Below, piece by piece: positions 6,825-15,245 of a DNA stretch of 53,674 nt. Numbering within the stretch: the stretch's first letter is position 1; each line of letters starts with the position of its first letter. Made by a program: the position numbers and the translations under genes. The notes under the pieces were generated by a model that searched no databases, was not told the DNA's origin, and saw only the letters and a program-made list of their open reading frames with translations. The DNA is from an uncultured Oscillospiraceae bacterium. Its GTDB lineage: Bacteria > Bacillota > Clostridia > Oscillospirales > Oscillospiraceae. The stretch lies in NCBI GenBank assembly GCA_947624385.1, contig CANQJZ010000012.1, positions 1 through 53,674 of the forward strand. Reading direction: 5' to 3'.

Positions 6825-9800
6825 ATGGCAAAGCGCAGCTTATGTCTGCTCCTGGCGCTGGCGGCGGTGTTCTCTTTGGCCGCCCCGGCGTTCGGGTCGG
6901 AAGAACCGGTCACGGCGGAAGAGCCGATCGTGACGGAAGAACCGGTCGAGGAACCGGAAGTAACGGAGGGACCCGTCGTGACGGAGGAACCCGTGGAGGT
7001 CACGGAAGAGCCCACCGTGACGGAGGAACCGGAGGCCGAACCGGAGACGGCGGCGGAGACCGGTACCTGCGGTAACGGCGTGACCTACACGCTGTCGGAC
7101 GAGGGCGTCATGACCATCTCCGGCGCCGGGCCGATGACGGACTACTTACCGGCCAACGCGCCCTGGAATGGCTATAGGGACCAGATCCGGCAGGTCGTCA
7201 TCGAAGCGGGCGTGACCACCGTCGGCAACGCCGCGTTTTATGATTGCAGGAGCCTGACCAGCGCGACGATCCCCGCCGGCGTGACCACCATCGGGATGTA
7301 TGCGTTTTGGGGCTGCTCGGATATGCCCAGCGTGGCGATCCCCGTCGGCGTGACCACTATCGGGGAATGCGCGTTTCTGGGCTGCACCAGTCTGACGGAC
7401 GTGACGTTTCCCGCCGGTGTGACCAGCATCGGGGAAAGCGTGTTTGCCGAGACGCCCTGGCTGGACAGCCTCCCCGGCGATTTTGCGGTGGCCAGCGGGG
7501 TGCTTCTCGCCTATCGCGGCAACAGCGCCCAGGTCGCCATTCCCGACGGTGTGACCGTCATCGGGGGCTTGGCGTTTGCTGACCGCGTGGACATAACGAG
7601 CGTGACGATCCCGGGCAGTGTGACGGCCATCTGTTACGGCGCGTTTGTGAACTGCACCGGTTTGACCAGCGTAACCGTCCCCGAGAGCGTGACCAGCATC
7701 GGGCAGTGCGCGTTTCAGAGCGACAAACTGGCGAGCATAACGGTTTTGAACCCAAGTTGTGACATTGACGCGGGCCCTGACGGCAGCGATGGCGCGGCGC
7801 TGGGCTTCTTTGACTACACTGTCGTCCACGCCGCGGATGGTTCCATCGCCCAGGCATACGCGAAAAAGTTTAACTATAAGTTTGTCCCCCTGTTCGCGTC
7901 CGGCGCCTGCGGCGAGAATGTAACGTGGTCCTTTGCCGACGGTGTTCTGACCGTCTCCGGCACGGGGCCGATGGCGAACTATGAATGGATCAGCGATGAA
8001 AATAAAAGCACTGTGCCCTGGGAGGACCTGAAAGACGAGATCACGACCGCCGTCATCCAGGAGGGCGTGACCACCGTCGGAGAGCGCACCTTTAGCAACT
8101 GCAACAATTTGACCAGCGTGACCATCCCCGCCAGCGTGACCCGCATCGGGCTGTGTGCGTTTGAGAACTGCACCGGATTGACCAGCGTGACCATCCCCGA
8201 AGGTGTGACCACCATCGAATGGGGCGCGTTTCAATACTGCGAGAACCTGCGGGACGTGACGCTCCCCGGCACCGTGACCAGCCTGGATGAAGACGCATTT
8301 AACGGTACGCCCTGGCTGGACAGCCTCACCGGCGATTTTGCGGTCGCCGACGGGGTGCTTCTCGCCTATCGTGGTAACAGCGCCCAGGTCGCCATTCCTG
8401 ACGGCGTGACCGTCATCGGAAACGATATGTTTTCCGGACACGCGGAAATAACGAGCCTGACCATCCCCAGCGGCGTGAAGGTCATCGGGATCCACGCGTT
8501 TGCGGACTGCACCGGTTTGACCCGCGTGACCATCCCCGCCAGCGTGACCCGCATTGAGGAAGGCGCGTTTGCGGGCTGCTTCAACCTGGAGTCCATAACG
8601 ATTTGGAATCCGAATTGTTTCATTAGCACGGGCGATAACGGCGACGATGATAGTACGCTGGGCTCCATGCCCCTCACCGTCATCCTCGCCCCTGAGGGTT
8701 CCACCGCCCAGGCATATGCGGAGGCGTTCGAATTTGCGTTTCAACCTATAGCCGGCGCCTGCGGCGAGAATGTAACGTGGTCCTTTGCCGACGGTGTTCT
8801 GACCGTCTCCGGTTACGGGCCGATGAAGGATTATGTATGGATCGAAGATGAGGGTAAAAATGATACGCCCTGGTATGACATGAGAAACGAGATCAAGACC
8901 GTCGTCATCCAGGAGGGCGTGACCGCCATCGGAGATCATGCCTTTGATGAGTGCGGCGATCTGACCAGCGTGACGATCCCCGACAGCGTGACCTATATTG
9001 GGGATTTTGCGTTTTGGGGCTGCGCGTCTTTGCCCAGCGTGACCATCCCCGCCGGCGTGACCTATATTGGATTGGCGGCGTTTAACGAATGCAACGGATT
9101 GACCAGCGTGACCATCCCCGAGGGCGTGACCACCATCGCGCCGTACGCGTTTCAAGACTGTGCGAACCTGAAGGACGTGACGCTCCCCGGCACCGTGACC
9201 GACGTCGGGGAAGATGCGTTCGCCGGTACGCCCTGGCTGGACAGCCTCACCGGCGATTTTGCGGTCGCCGACGGGGTGCTTCTTGCCTATCGCGGTAACA
9301 GCGCTGAGGTCATCATCCCCGACAGCGTGACCGTCATCGGGGGTGGAGCGTTTTGGGCATACGAGGAAATGACCAGCCTGACCATCCCCGCCAGCGTGAA
9401 GTTCATCGGGGCCGGGGCGTTTGTGAACTGCTTCGGATTGACCAGCCTGACCATCCCTGAAAGCGTGACCTGTATCTACGACCTGGCGTTTGCCGGCTGC
9501 GACGGATTGACCAGTGTGACCGTCCCCGCCAGCGTGACCCACATCGGGGCCGAGGCGTTTGCAAACAGCGTAAAACTGACAAGCATAACGGTCCTGAACC
9601 CGAACTGCGAGATCGACTATGAAGGGGAATACGCCAGCGGCATGGCGCTTGGTACTCCCGGCGCCACCGTCGTCCACGCCTACGACGGCTCCACCGCCAA
9701 GGCATACGCGGCGAAGTTCGAGTATACGTTTGAATCCCTTGGCCCCGCGCCCACGCCCGTACCCACGGCCACGCCGGAACCGACACCCGAACCCACGCCT

Positions 9801-10460
9801 ACGCCTACCCCCACGCCGACGCCCACGCCTACCCCGGAACCTACCCCCGTGCCCACGGCGGAACCCACGCCGGAACCCACCGCCACCCCCGTGCCCACGG
9901 CCACGCCTAAGCCCCAGCTTGCCGCCCCCACCGTGAAGATCGAGAATGTGGCCACCGGCATCAAGGTCTCGTGGAACGCGGTGTCCGGCTCGCCCCGGTA
10001 TATGGTCTACTACAAAGAGGGCAATGGCGGCTGGACCCGCATCGGCACCACCGACAAGACTACCTACACCCGTGCGGCCAAGTACCTCAAGAGCGGCGTC
10101 AAATACCAGTTCACCGTCCGCTGCTGTGCCAACGACAAGAAGACGCTGCTCGGACCCTACAAGGCCAGCGGCAGCCTGACCTTCTATGCCGCCCCCACGG
10201 TGAAGATCGCCAAGGCGGCGAATGGCATCAAGGTGTCCTGGACCAAGATCGCCGGCGCGCCCCGGTACATGGTCTACTACAGGGAAAACGGCGGCAGCTG
10301 GAAGCGCATCGGCACCACGACCGCCACCACCTACACCCGCAAAACCGCCAACCTCAAGAGCGGCGTCAAATACCAGTTCACCGTCCGCTGCTGCGCCAAC
10401 GACAAGAAGACCCTTCTCGGGTCCTACACCGCCAGCAACAGCCTGGTATACAAAAAGTAA
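6825..10460 (+). CDS. BspA-like leucine-rich-repeat surface protein with FnIII domains
   Basis: Large secreted protein of 1211 aa, likely for adhesion or host contact. Signal peptide ([19 protein letters not shown]...), then an acidic low-complexity stretch of EEPV/TEEP repeats (about residues 26-80). Three modules follow, each opening with a CG..(V/L)T(I/V)SG.GPM motif (about residues 82, 360 and 645) and continuing with LRR_5/BspA-type repeats of the form LTSVTIPxxVTxIGxxAFxxC. A proline/threonine stalk (PTPTPT type, about 973-1031) leads to two fibronectin-III-like domains (ATGIKVSW...RYMVYY...). No LPXTG or other sorting signal is visible. The ribosome site AAAGGAAGG precedes ATG 6825. 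A shorter, disrupted paralogue with the same signal peptide lies at 37545-39453. Confidence 0.88.
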   Translation: MAKRSLCLLLALAAVFSLAAPAFGSEEPVTAEEPIVTEEPVEEPEVTEGPVVTEEPVEVTEEPTVTEEPEAEPETAAETGTCGNGVTYTLSDEGVMTISGAGPMTDYLPANAPWNGYRDQIRQVVIEAGVTTVGNAAFYDCRSLTSATIPAGVTTIGMYAFWGCSDMPSVAIPVGVTTIGECAFLGCTSLTDVTFPAGVTSIGESVFAETPWLDSLPGDFAVASGVLLAYRGNSAQVAIPDGVTVIGGLAFADRVDITSVTIPGSVTAICYGAFVNCTGLTSVTVPESVTSIGQCAFQSDKLASITVLNPSCDIDAGPDGSDGAALGFFDYTVVHAADGSIAQAYAKKFNYKFVPLFASGACGENVTWSFADGVLTVSGTGPMANYEWISDENKSTVPWEDLKDEITTAVIQEGVTTVGERTFSNCNNLTSVTIPASVTRIGLCAFENCTGLTSVTIPEGVTTIEWGAFQYCENLRDVTLPGTVTSLDEDAFNGTPWLDSLTGDFAVADGVLLAYRGNSAQVAIPDGVTVIGNDMFSGHAEITSLTIPSGVKVIGIHAFADCTGLTRVTIPASVTRIEEGAFAGCFNLESITIWNPNCFISTGDNGDDDSTLGSMPLTVILAPEGSTAQAYAEAFEFAFQPIAGACGENVTWSFADGVLTVSGYGPMKDYVWIEDEGKNDTPWYDMRNEIKTVVIQEGVTAIGDHAFDECGDLTSVTIPDSVTYIGDFAFWGCASLPSVTIPAGVTYIGLAAFNECNGLTSVTIPEGVTTIAPYAFQDCANLKDVTLPGTVTDVGEDAFAGTPWLDSLTGDFAVADGVLLAYRGNSAEVIIPDSVTVIGGGAFWAYEEMTSLTIPASVKFIGAGAFVNCFGLTSLTIPESVTCIYDLAFAGCDGLTSVTVPASVTHIGAEAFANSVKLTSITVLNPNCEIDYEGEYASGMALGTPGATVVHAYDGSTAKAYAAKFEYTFESLGPAPTPVPTATPEPTPEPTPTPTPTPTPTPTPEPTPVPTAEPTPEPTATPVPTATPKPQLAAPTVKIENVATGIKVSWNAVSGSPRYMVYYKEGNGGWTRIGTTDKTTYTRAAKYLKSGVKYQFTVRCCANDKKTLLGPYKASGSLTFYAAPTVKIAKAANGIKVSWTKIAGAPRYMVYYRENGGSWKRIGTTTATTYTRKTANLKSGVKYQFTVRCCANDKKTLLGSYTASNSLVYKK

Positions 10461-10510
10461 TCAAAACCCCCAGGGCGCGGCCGGTTTTTCCCGCCGCGCC
10501 CTTCCTTATG

Positions 10511-10750
10511 CAAGCCTCCCCTGTGCAAGGGGAGGTGCCGAGCGGAGCGAGGCGGAGGGGTTGTCAACAACCCTCCAGTCATCGTCGGAGCACGCATGGC
10601 TAGGCCGGGATTCGCCGCAAGCGGCAAACCCCAGATAGCCAGCGGCTCCTCCTCTCCCCACGCGACAAGCGTGCCGCGTGGGGACCCCAAGTGACGCGTG
10701 ACAGCCCCCCTTTCACAAGGGGGCCATAAATTGAGCGGCTGACGCCGCGC
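10511..10750. repeat. Composite intergenic hairpin repeat (cluster 1)
   Basis: This gap holds no gene. It contains CCTCCCC-tgtgcaa-GGGGAGG (10515-10535), a GGGTTGtcaaCAACCC-type hairpin, a module running from GTCGGAGCACGC (near 10585) through TTCGCCGCAAGCGGCAAA and CCCCACGCGACAAGCG to GTGCCGCGTGGGG (near 10681), and a terminal CCCCCC..GGGGGG hairpin (about 10705-10727). The middle module recurs at 24057-24160, 40722-40830 and, inverted and degenerate, at 50615-50727. Confidence 0.8.
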
Positions 10751-10764
10751 CCTACCTTTCTCCC

Positions 10765-11010
10765 TCACCCCTCCTTCCCCCGGTCGGTCCCGAAGATGTA
10801 GCCCAGGACCGTCACGGCGATGAGCTTGAACGCCTCGAAGGCGTTGCCGATGAGCCCGCTCTCCGACTGGCCGCCCAAGGCCATGTCCGCCAGCACCAGC
10901 GCCGCCATCGCTCCCATGGCGGTGAACAGCACCGCCAGCCCGGTCTGGAACCGGAGCCGGACCATGGGTCGCCGGCCTTTCGCCGGGGCGGTCTGCTTTT
11001 CCTCCTCCAT
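10765..11010 (-). CDS. Small two-helix membrane protein, unknown
   Basis: About 81 aa, not recognised. Charged N-terminus (MEEEKQTAPAKGRR) followed by two hydrophobic segments (GLAVLFTAMGAMAALVLADM and about residues 55-72), ending GYIFGTDRGKEG. The ATG at 11010 is preferred over the upstream GTG at 11019 because GGAGGT overlaps that GTG and is correctly spaced for the ATG. Convergent to the preceding repeat cluster and divergent from the lipoprotein gene. The overall look recalls small holin-like or cytoplasmic-membrane proteins, but no assignment is justified. Confidence 0.55.
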   Translation of the reverse strand: MEEEKQTAPAKGRRPMVRLRFQTGLAVLFTAMGAMAALVLADMALGGQSESGLIGNAFEAFKLIAVTVLGYIFGTDRGKEG

Positions 11011-11086
11011 ATACCGCACCTCCGGGACATTCTATCCCCCGGCGTGCGGAAATGTGTACCCGGAAAGCGCCGCGGCCCCCGGCAGC

Positions 11087-11115
11087 TTGACACTTTGGCG
11101 CCGATTGGCTATAAT
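11087..11115 (+). promoter_or_regulatory. Sigma-70 promoter of the lipoprotein gene
   Basis: TTGACA (11087-11092), 17-bp spacer, TATAAT (11110-11115). Downstream of it lie TGTCCC/GGGACA (11126-11141) and two further GGGACAA copies (11167-11173, 11178-11184). Confidence 0.8.
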
Positions 11116-11125
11116 GTCTCAGTTA

Positions 11126-11184
11126 TGTCCCACCCGGGACAAAATCGTGATAAAAGTGGGTAAAATGGGACAAGAGCGGGACAA
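11126..11184. promoter_or_regulatory. Phased GGGACAA repeats, possible operator
   Basis: Three copies of GGGACAA start at 11136, 11167 and 11178, the first as half of the inverted repeat TGTCCC-accc-GGGACA. The spacings (31 and 11 bp) are close to whole turns of the helix, so a protein could contact all three from one side. They lie between the promoter and the ribosome site of the lipoprotein gene. Confidence 0.4.
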
Positions 11185-11197
11185 AAGGAGACATGTC

Positions 11198-11635
11198 ATG
11201 AGCAAGAACCGTTTCGCCGTGGCGACGGCGATGATGATACTGGCGCTGGCCATGCTTTGCTCGGCCTGCGGCGGCGGCGACAAGGAACCGGCCAAGGATC
11301 CGGAGGCCACGGACCTGCCCAAGGTGACCGCGCCCCCCAGCCAGGATGGCGATGAGGCCCCCGGCGGTCTGGCCGCCGACGACAACCACGCCCCCGAGGG
11401 CATGACCCGGGAAGAGTGGCTGGCCTCCATGGGCGAGGACCAGCGCAAGGCGGAGGAGCTGGTGGGCCACGACGTGCAGGAGCTCTACGACGCCATCGGC
11501 AAGCCCAAGAGCGCGGTGTACACCGCCAGCTGCCTGGTGGAGGGCGGCGAGGACGGCATACTGACCTACGACGACTTCTTTGTATCCACCACCCGGTCCA
11601 ACGGGTCCGAGTTCGTCATGGGAACTGGCAATTAA
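11198..11635 (+). CDS. Small lipoprotein of unknown function
   Basis: About 145 aa. A signal peptide ends in the lipobox MLCSAC (Cys near residue 24), followed by a glycine-rich and acidic linker (GGGDKEPAKDPEATD) and a small domain (EEWLASMGEDQRKAEELVGHDVQELYDAIGKPKSAVYTASCLVEG...). The domain resembles small 'outer membrane assembly'-type lipoprotein folds only in a general way; not recognised. ATG 11198 is supported by AAAGGAG (11184-11190). It has its own consensus promoter and a perfect 13-bp terminator, so it is a single-gene unit. Confidence 0.75.
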   Translation: MSKNRFAVATAMMILALAMLCSACGGGDKEPAKDPEATDLPKVTAPPSQDGDEAPGGLAADDNHAPEGMTREEWLASMGEDQRKAEELVGHDVQELYDAIGKPKSAVYTASCLVEGGEDGILTYDDFFVSTTRSNGSEFVMGTGN

Positions 11636-11641
11636 CAGCCC

Positions 11642-11684
11642 GCCGGCCCTGTCCATTGAGAGCGGACAGGGCCGGCGCTTTATT
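11642..11684 (+). terminator. Terminator after the lipoprotein gene
   Basis: Perfect 13-bp stem GCCGGCCCTGTCC (11642-11654) / GGACAGGGCCGGC (11664-11676), followed by GCTTTATT. The short T-run is imperfect, but the stem is very stable. Confidence 0.75.
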
Positions 11685-11707
11685 CACAGGCGTTGGGAGG
11701 GAGCGGC

Positions 11708-12664
11708 TTGCGGTTTTCGGTCATCGTGCCGGTGTACGATACAAGGGAATATCTGCCCGACGCGGTGTCGTCGGTGCTGGGGCAGACCTGCGGGGACTTT
11801 GAGCTCATATTGTCGGACGACGGGTCCACCGACGGCAGCGCCGCCCTGTGCGACCGGTACGCGGCCCGGGACGGCCGGGTCCGGGTCCTGCACGGGCCCA
11901 ACGCCGGCGCTGGCGCGGCCCGCAACCGGGCCCTGGACGCGGCCCAGGGCCAGTTCGTCCTCTTCCTGGACAGCGACGATACCCTGGTCCCGGACGCGCT
12001 GGAGCGCCTGGACCGGGAGATAGAAAAAACCGGCGCGGACGCGTACTTCTTCCGGATACGGCGGATAACGGCGGCGGGCCAGTCTGTCCAGCCGCCGGAG
12101 GCCGAGACCGGCGGGCCGGTGAGCCTTGCCCAGGACCCGTCCATCCTGCTGCGCTGGGGGGCCGGGGCCGGGGGCGCTCTCTGGCGGCGGGCTCTTTTTG
12201 AAAGCCGCCCGGACGTGCGATTCGGCCCCTGGCGGGCCGGGGAGGACCTGTACATGACCCGGCGGATGCTGGCCGTGGCCGAAAAGGCCGTGGCGCTGCC
12301 GGACCCGCTCTATAACTACCACATCCGGGCCGAGTCCGCCACCCAGGGCAGCCTGGACGGCGGCCGGGACGTGATGAAGGCGCTGGACGGCATACTGGAC
12401 TGGTACCGGCGGGAGGGGCTCTACGAGCGGTACGAGCCGGAGCTGTGCGCCCTGTGCGTGCTGCACGCGCTGGTGTACGCCTCCTGGCGGGTGCTGGATA
12501 TGCCGGACAGCGGGCCGGTGCTGGACGCGCTGCGGGCGTATACCAGGGCCCGGTTTCCGGACTACCGGCGCAATAAGTACGTGCGCGCCTGGCCCCTGCG
12601 CCGCCGGGTGAACCTGCTGCTGCTGGATAAGGGCCTGTACGCGGTGCTGAGACTGAAAAAATGA
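11708..12664 (+). CDS. Family 2 glycosyltransferase
   Basis: Cytoplasmic GT-A fold glycosyltransferase that transfers a sugar from a nucleotide-sugar donor, probably to a cell-surface glycan. The N-terminus RFSVIVPVYDTREYLPDAVSS, the DDGSTDGS motif and the metal-binding LFLDSDDTLVPD are typical of GT2 enzymes. About 318 aa. The start is probably TTG 11708, with GGAGG at 11696-11700 at ideal spacing; a TTG at 11693 lies upstream of that site. It stands alone between a terminator and a repeat, with about 1.6 kb separating it from the minus-strand glycan cluster. Acceptor unknown. Confidence 0.85.
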   Translation: MRFSVIVPVYDTREYLPDAVSSVLGQTCGDFELILSDDGSTDGSAALCDRYAARDGRVRVLHGPNAGAGAARNRALDAAQGQFVLFLDSDDTLVPDALERLDREIEKTGADAYFFRIRRITAAGQSVQPPEAETGGPVSLAQDPSILLRWGAGAGGALWRRALFESRPDVRFGPWRAGEDLYMTRRMLAVAEKAVALPDPLYNYHIRAESATQGSLDGGRDVMKALDGILDWYRREGLYERYEPELCALCVLHALVYASWRVLDMPDSGPVLDALRAYTRARFPDYRRNKYVRAWPLRRRVNLLLLDKGLYAVLRLKK

Positions 12665-12745
12665 ACCCCCTCGCGAGAGGGGGTTCCGCTTTGAAAGCCT
12701 CCCCTGTGTAAGGGGAATTGAGCGGCTGACGCCGCGGTTTATTTT
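12664..12745. repeat. Terminator-like hairpin plus composite repeat (cluster 2)
   Basis: AACCCCCTC-gcga-GAGGGGGTT (12664-12685) starts at the stop codon of the glycosyltransferase gene and may terminate it. It is followed by the partial repeat CCTCCCCTGTGTAAGGGG and the hairpin GCGGCTGACGCCGC shared with the other repeat clusters. Confidence 0.65.
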
Positions 12746-12754
12746 TCGTTCATT

Positions 12755-13600
12755 TTACAAAAAGGCCTTGATTTTCTTCCCGTCCCGGAGGCCCTTGACA
12801 TAGAGATTTTCCAGCGCCGCCACGTCCCTGGTCAGCGTGCTCACCCCACAGGTGTCGTCCGGCGCGACGATCAGCACCTTGCCCTGGGCCGCCAGTTCTT
12901 TCGCCAGCGCCACGCCCTTGTTATACCGTTCCGCCCGCCGGGTCAGCGCTTCGGCCGCCTGCGGGTACCTGTGCCGGATGCGACGGGCCAGCTTTTCGTC
13001 CTTTTCCGGCGTGCGGACCGTGTCTTCGGGACGGGTGAGCAGCAGCACGACCCGCTCACAGCCAAGCTCGAACGCTTTTCGTATCGGCACAGGGTCCGAC
13101 AGCGCTCCGTCATAGTAGAGCGTCCCGCCCACCGCGTAGGGGTGGCAGACGAAAGGGATGGCGCTGGAGGCTTTGCAGACGCTGTAATCGTCCTGGGCCA
13201 TGTCGCGCTTGTCGAAATACTTCGCCTTGCCCGTCTCCGCCTCTGTGGCCACGGCGAAATACTCCATGGGGCTGGCCTCGGCGGCGGCATAGTCCAGCGG
13301 GTTTTCCCCGTCGGAATTGCTGAGGGTGCCGTAGACGTAGTCCATGTCCACGAAAGAGCGCTTGCGCAGGAAATTGCCCACGCTGGCGTATTCCCTGCGC
13401 ATGCCGTACTCCACGTAAAAATGGTAGTTTCGTCCCCGCTGGCCGGCGCAGTAGGAGATCAGGTTGGCGCTGCCGGCGGATACGCCTATTCCCAGGTCGA
13501 AACGGACGCCGTTTTCCATGCACCAGTCCAGCACCCCGGCCGCGTAAACGCCGCGAAAGCCGCCTCCCACGTCTACCACGCCGATCTTTCCACCACTCAT
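12755..13600 (-). CDS. Patatin-like phospholipase
   Basis: Cytoplasmic serine lipid acyl hydrolase of the patatin family (YjjU-like group), about 281 aa, normal length. The oxyanion loop GGGFRGVYAAGVLD lies near the N-terminus, the nucleophile is in GVSAG (GxSxG), and the catalytic aspartate is in DGALSDP, giving the Ser-Asp dyad. The start at ATG 13600 gives MSGGKIGVVDVGGG, which begins right at the conserved fold; the longer reading adds 20 unconserved residues. Divergent from the nucleotidyltransferase-like gene. Substrate unknown. Confidence 0.85.
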   Translation of the reverse strand: MSGGKIGVVDVGGGFRGVYAAGVLDWCMENGVRFDLGIGVSAGSANLISYCAGQRGRNYHFYVEYGMRREYASVGNFLRKRSFVDMDYVYGTLSNSDGENPLDYAAAEASPMEYFAVATEAETGKAKYFDKRDMAQDDYSVCKASSAIPFVCHPYAVGGTLYYDGALSDPVPIRKAFELGCERVVLLLTRPEDTVRTPEKDEKLARRIRHRYPQAAEALTRRAERYNKGVALAKELAAQGKVLIVAPDDTCGVSTLTRDVAALENLYVKGLRDGKKIKAFL

Positions 13601-13761
13601 GCGATCGCCCCACTTTCCCAAAAGATGATACGCGGATACACGCCCAATTGCAAGGGGCAAACGGCCCTTTGTGTCCCAAAAAGGGGGGCATTATCTGTCG
13701 TTCGCCGCTTGACAGGTGAAAACGGCTGGGATATCGTATAATTGACGGGAGGGAAGGACAT

Positions 13762-14154
13762 ATGTTCGATAAAGTTACCTTGCTGCAACGATTGCGGGAG
13801 CTTCCTTTTCCGCAACAGGAATACTGGGTAGTTGCCGGGGCCGCTATGGTCTTACATGGGTTTCGCCCTCGAACGCACGATATTGACCTGGGGTGCAGTA
13901 CGCTGCTGGCGGATGAATTGGAGAAACGGGGATACGCGGTTTCGCGCTGTGAAGACGGGACAAGAAGAATAGCGTACGCTGAAGACGTCGAAATTTTTGA
14001 GAACTGGCTCGAGGGCACGGTGGAGATCGTCAGCGGCGTTCCTGTCGTGTGCGTGGACGGCCTCATGCAAATGAAAAAGGCGCTTGGACGAGAAAAAGAT
14101 CTCGCGGATATTGCCCTGATAGAACGCACGGGAAGAGAGCGCGTTATTGTATGA
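13762..14154 (+). CDS. Small nucleotidyltransferase-like protein
   Basis: 130 aa with the core of a minimal nucleotidyltransferase fold: YWVVAGAAMVLHGFR followed by R-x-THDIDLG (paired acidic residues) and a later VDGLMQMKKALGREKDLADI helix. This is the AbiEii/MNT-like or DUF6036-type arrangement seen in orphan proteins and in some toxin-antitoxin pairs. No HEPN or other partner is adjacent. Preceded by a strong ribosome site (GGGAGGGAAGG). A TTGACA and a TATAAT lie upstream but are 22 bp apart, so the promoter is uncertain. Target unknown. Confidence 0.6.
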   Translation: MFDKVTLLQRLRELPFPQQEYWVVAGAAMVLHGFRPRTHDIDLGCSTLLADELEKRGYAVSRCEDGTRRIAYAEDVEIFENWLEGTVEIVSGVPVVCVDGLMQMKKALGREKDLADIALIERTGRERVIV

Positions 14155-14194
14155 TCAGGGGCTTTATCATGGAGAAGAACACACTGACCGCGCC

Positions 14195-14262
14195 GCGACG
14201 GAGGGAGAGAAACATTAAAATCCAACGCTGTCCCCGGCTATGCCGGGGACACCTTCTATTTT
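14195..14262. repeat. Composite repeat fragment (cluster 3)
   Basis: GGGAGAGAAACATTAAAATC followed by the hairpin GTCCCCGGC-tat-GCCGGGGAC (about 14231-14251). The same hairpin-bearing end occurs at about 41020-41067, 48465-48480 and 49650-49685. It lies at the convergent ends of two genes and may act as a terminator. Confidence 0.6.
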
Positions 14263-15245
14263 CCTTTCATCCGCACGGCGGTGTAAAAGACGCGGGGGGC
14301 GGAGGACATCAGGCGGAATGCGGCGCGGTCACGGGCCGACAGGGCGCTGGGGTCCAGGGCCGGACGGTATTGGGCCAGCAGAGCGCGGGCCCGGTCGAAC
14401 ACGGGCCGGTATGCGTCATAGGGCAGGTCGGCGGCGGCGTGATAGGCCGTCACGTACGCGGCCCGACAGACCTTGTAAGCCCCCGCGGCCAGCACCGCCG
14501 GGGGCATTTTTTCCTGTTGGAACATGTCTATCATGTCCACGGCGGCGTCCAGCAGGTCCAGGTGACGGGGCTCGAAAGAGCGGTGCTGCAGGCTCTCCGG
14601 CCGCTGCAGATAATAGTACACCGCCTCCGGCACGTATGCCACCCGGTCGCAGGCCATAAACTGCCGCCAGATGGCGAAGGAGTCCTCAAAAATGCGGCCC
14701 TCCGGGAACGGCCAGGCGGCCGCGATCTCCCGCTTCACCAGCCGGCCGCAGGCAAAGCAGCCGAAAAGGCGCTCATAGCACGCCTCCGCCAGGGCCCTGT
14801 CCCGCTCCAGGCTGGTCCGGTCTATGGCCGGGGCGAGCTGCCGGCGCATGCCGCCATCCGGCTGGGGGTACTCCCGGCAAAGGCGGGACACCGCCATGGG
14901 CACGCCGAAGTGCTCCGCCGCGGTGTAAAGCTCAAAAAGATAGTTCTCCGACACCCGGTCGTCCGCGTCCACGAAAGCGATATACGCCGCTTCAGACCGC
15001 TCCACGGCCCGGTTGCGGGCGGCGGAGGGGCCGGTGTTTTTCTGCCGCAGGAGCCGGACCCGGCTGTCCCGAGCCGCGTATTGTTCGCACAGGGCGGCGC
15101 TGCCGTCGGCGGAACCGTCGTCCACCAGGGTGACGACAAAATCCTGAAACGTCTGGGCCAGAAGGCTCTCCACGCTCCGGGAGAGAAAGCTCTCCGCGTT
15201 GTAGACCGGCACGATCACGTCGATGCGGGGCGCGTTTTGCATCAT
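14256..15245 (-). CDS. Family 2 glycosyltransferase (last gene of glycan cluster)
   Basis: GT-A glycosyltransferase of about 329 aa with IDVIVPVYNAESFLSRSV at the N-terminus, a VDDGSADGS motif and FVDADDRVSE as the metal-binding DxD. ATG 15245 is chosen because it overlaps the upstream stop as ATGA (4 bp) and is preceded by a purine-rich GGGAGGGGAGGGG site. Terminal gene of the minus-strand glycan operon; the C-terminal half (about residues 200-329) is alpha-helical in character, as in enzymes that extend polymers. Acceptor and donor unknown. Confidence 0.87.
   Translation of the reverse strand: MMQNAPRIDVIVPVYNAESFLSRSVESLLAQTFQDFVVTLVDDGSADGSAALCEQYAARDSRVRLLRQKNTGPSAARNRAVERSEAAYIAFVDADDRVSENYLFELYTAAEHFGVPMAVSRLCREYPQPDGGMRRQLAPAIDRTSLERDRALAEACYERLFGCFACGRLVKREIAAAWPFPEGRIFEDSFAIWRQFMACDRVAYVPEAVYYYLQRPESLQHRSFEPRHLDLLDAAVDMIDMFQQEKMPPAVLAAGAYKVCRAAYVTAYHAAADLPYDAYRPVFDRARALLAQYRPALDPSALSARDRAAFRLMSSAPRVFYTAVRMKGK

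Noticed and set aside
10424-10768. Apparent minus-strand ORF over the repeat cluster
   Set aside because: It consists of repeat modules translated by chance; the same peptides (LPLAANPGL...) appear in every repeat cluster in varying frames.
13715-13743. Consensus-like TTGACA and TATAAT before the nucleotidyltransferase-like gene
   Set aside because: They are 22 bp apart, too far for a standard sigma-70 promoter.
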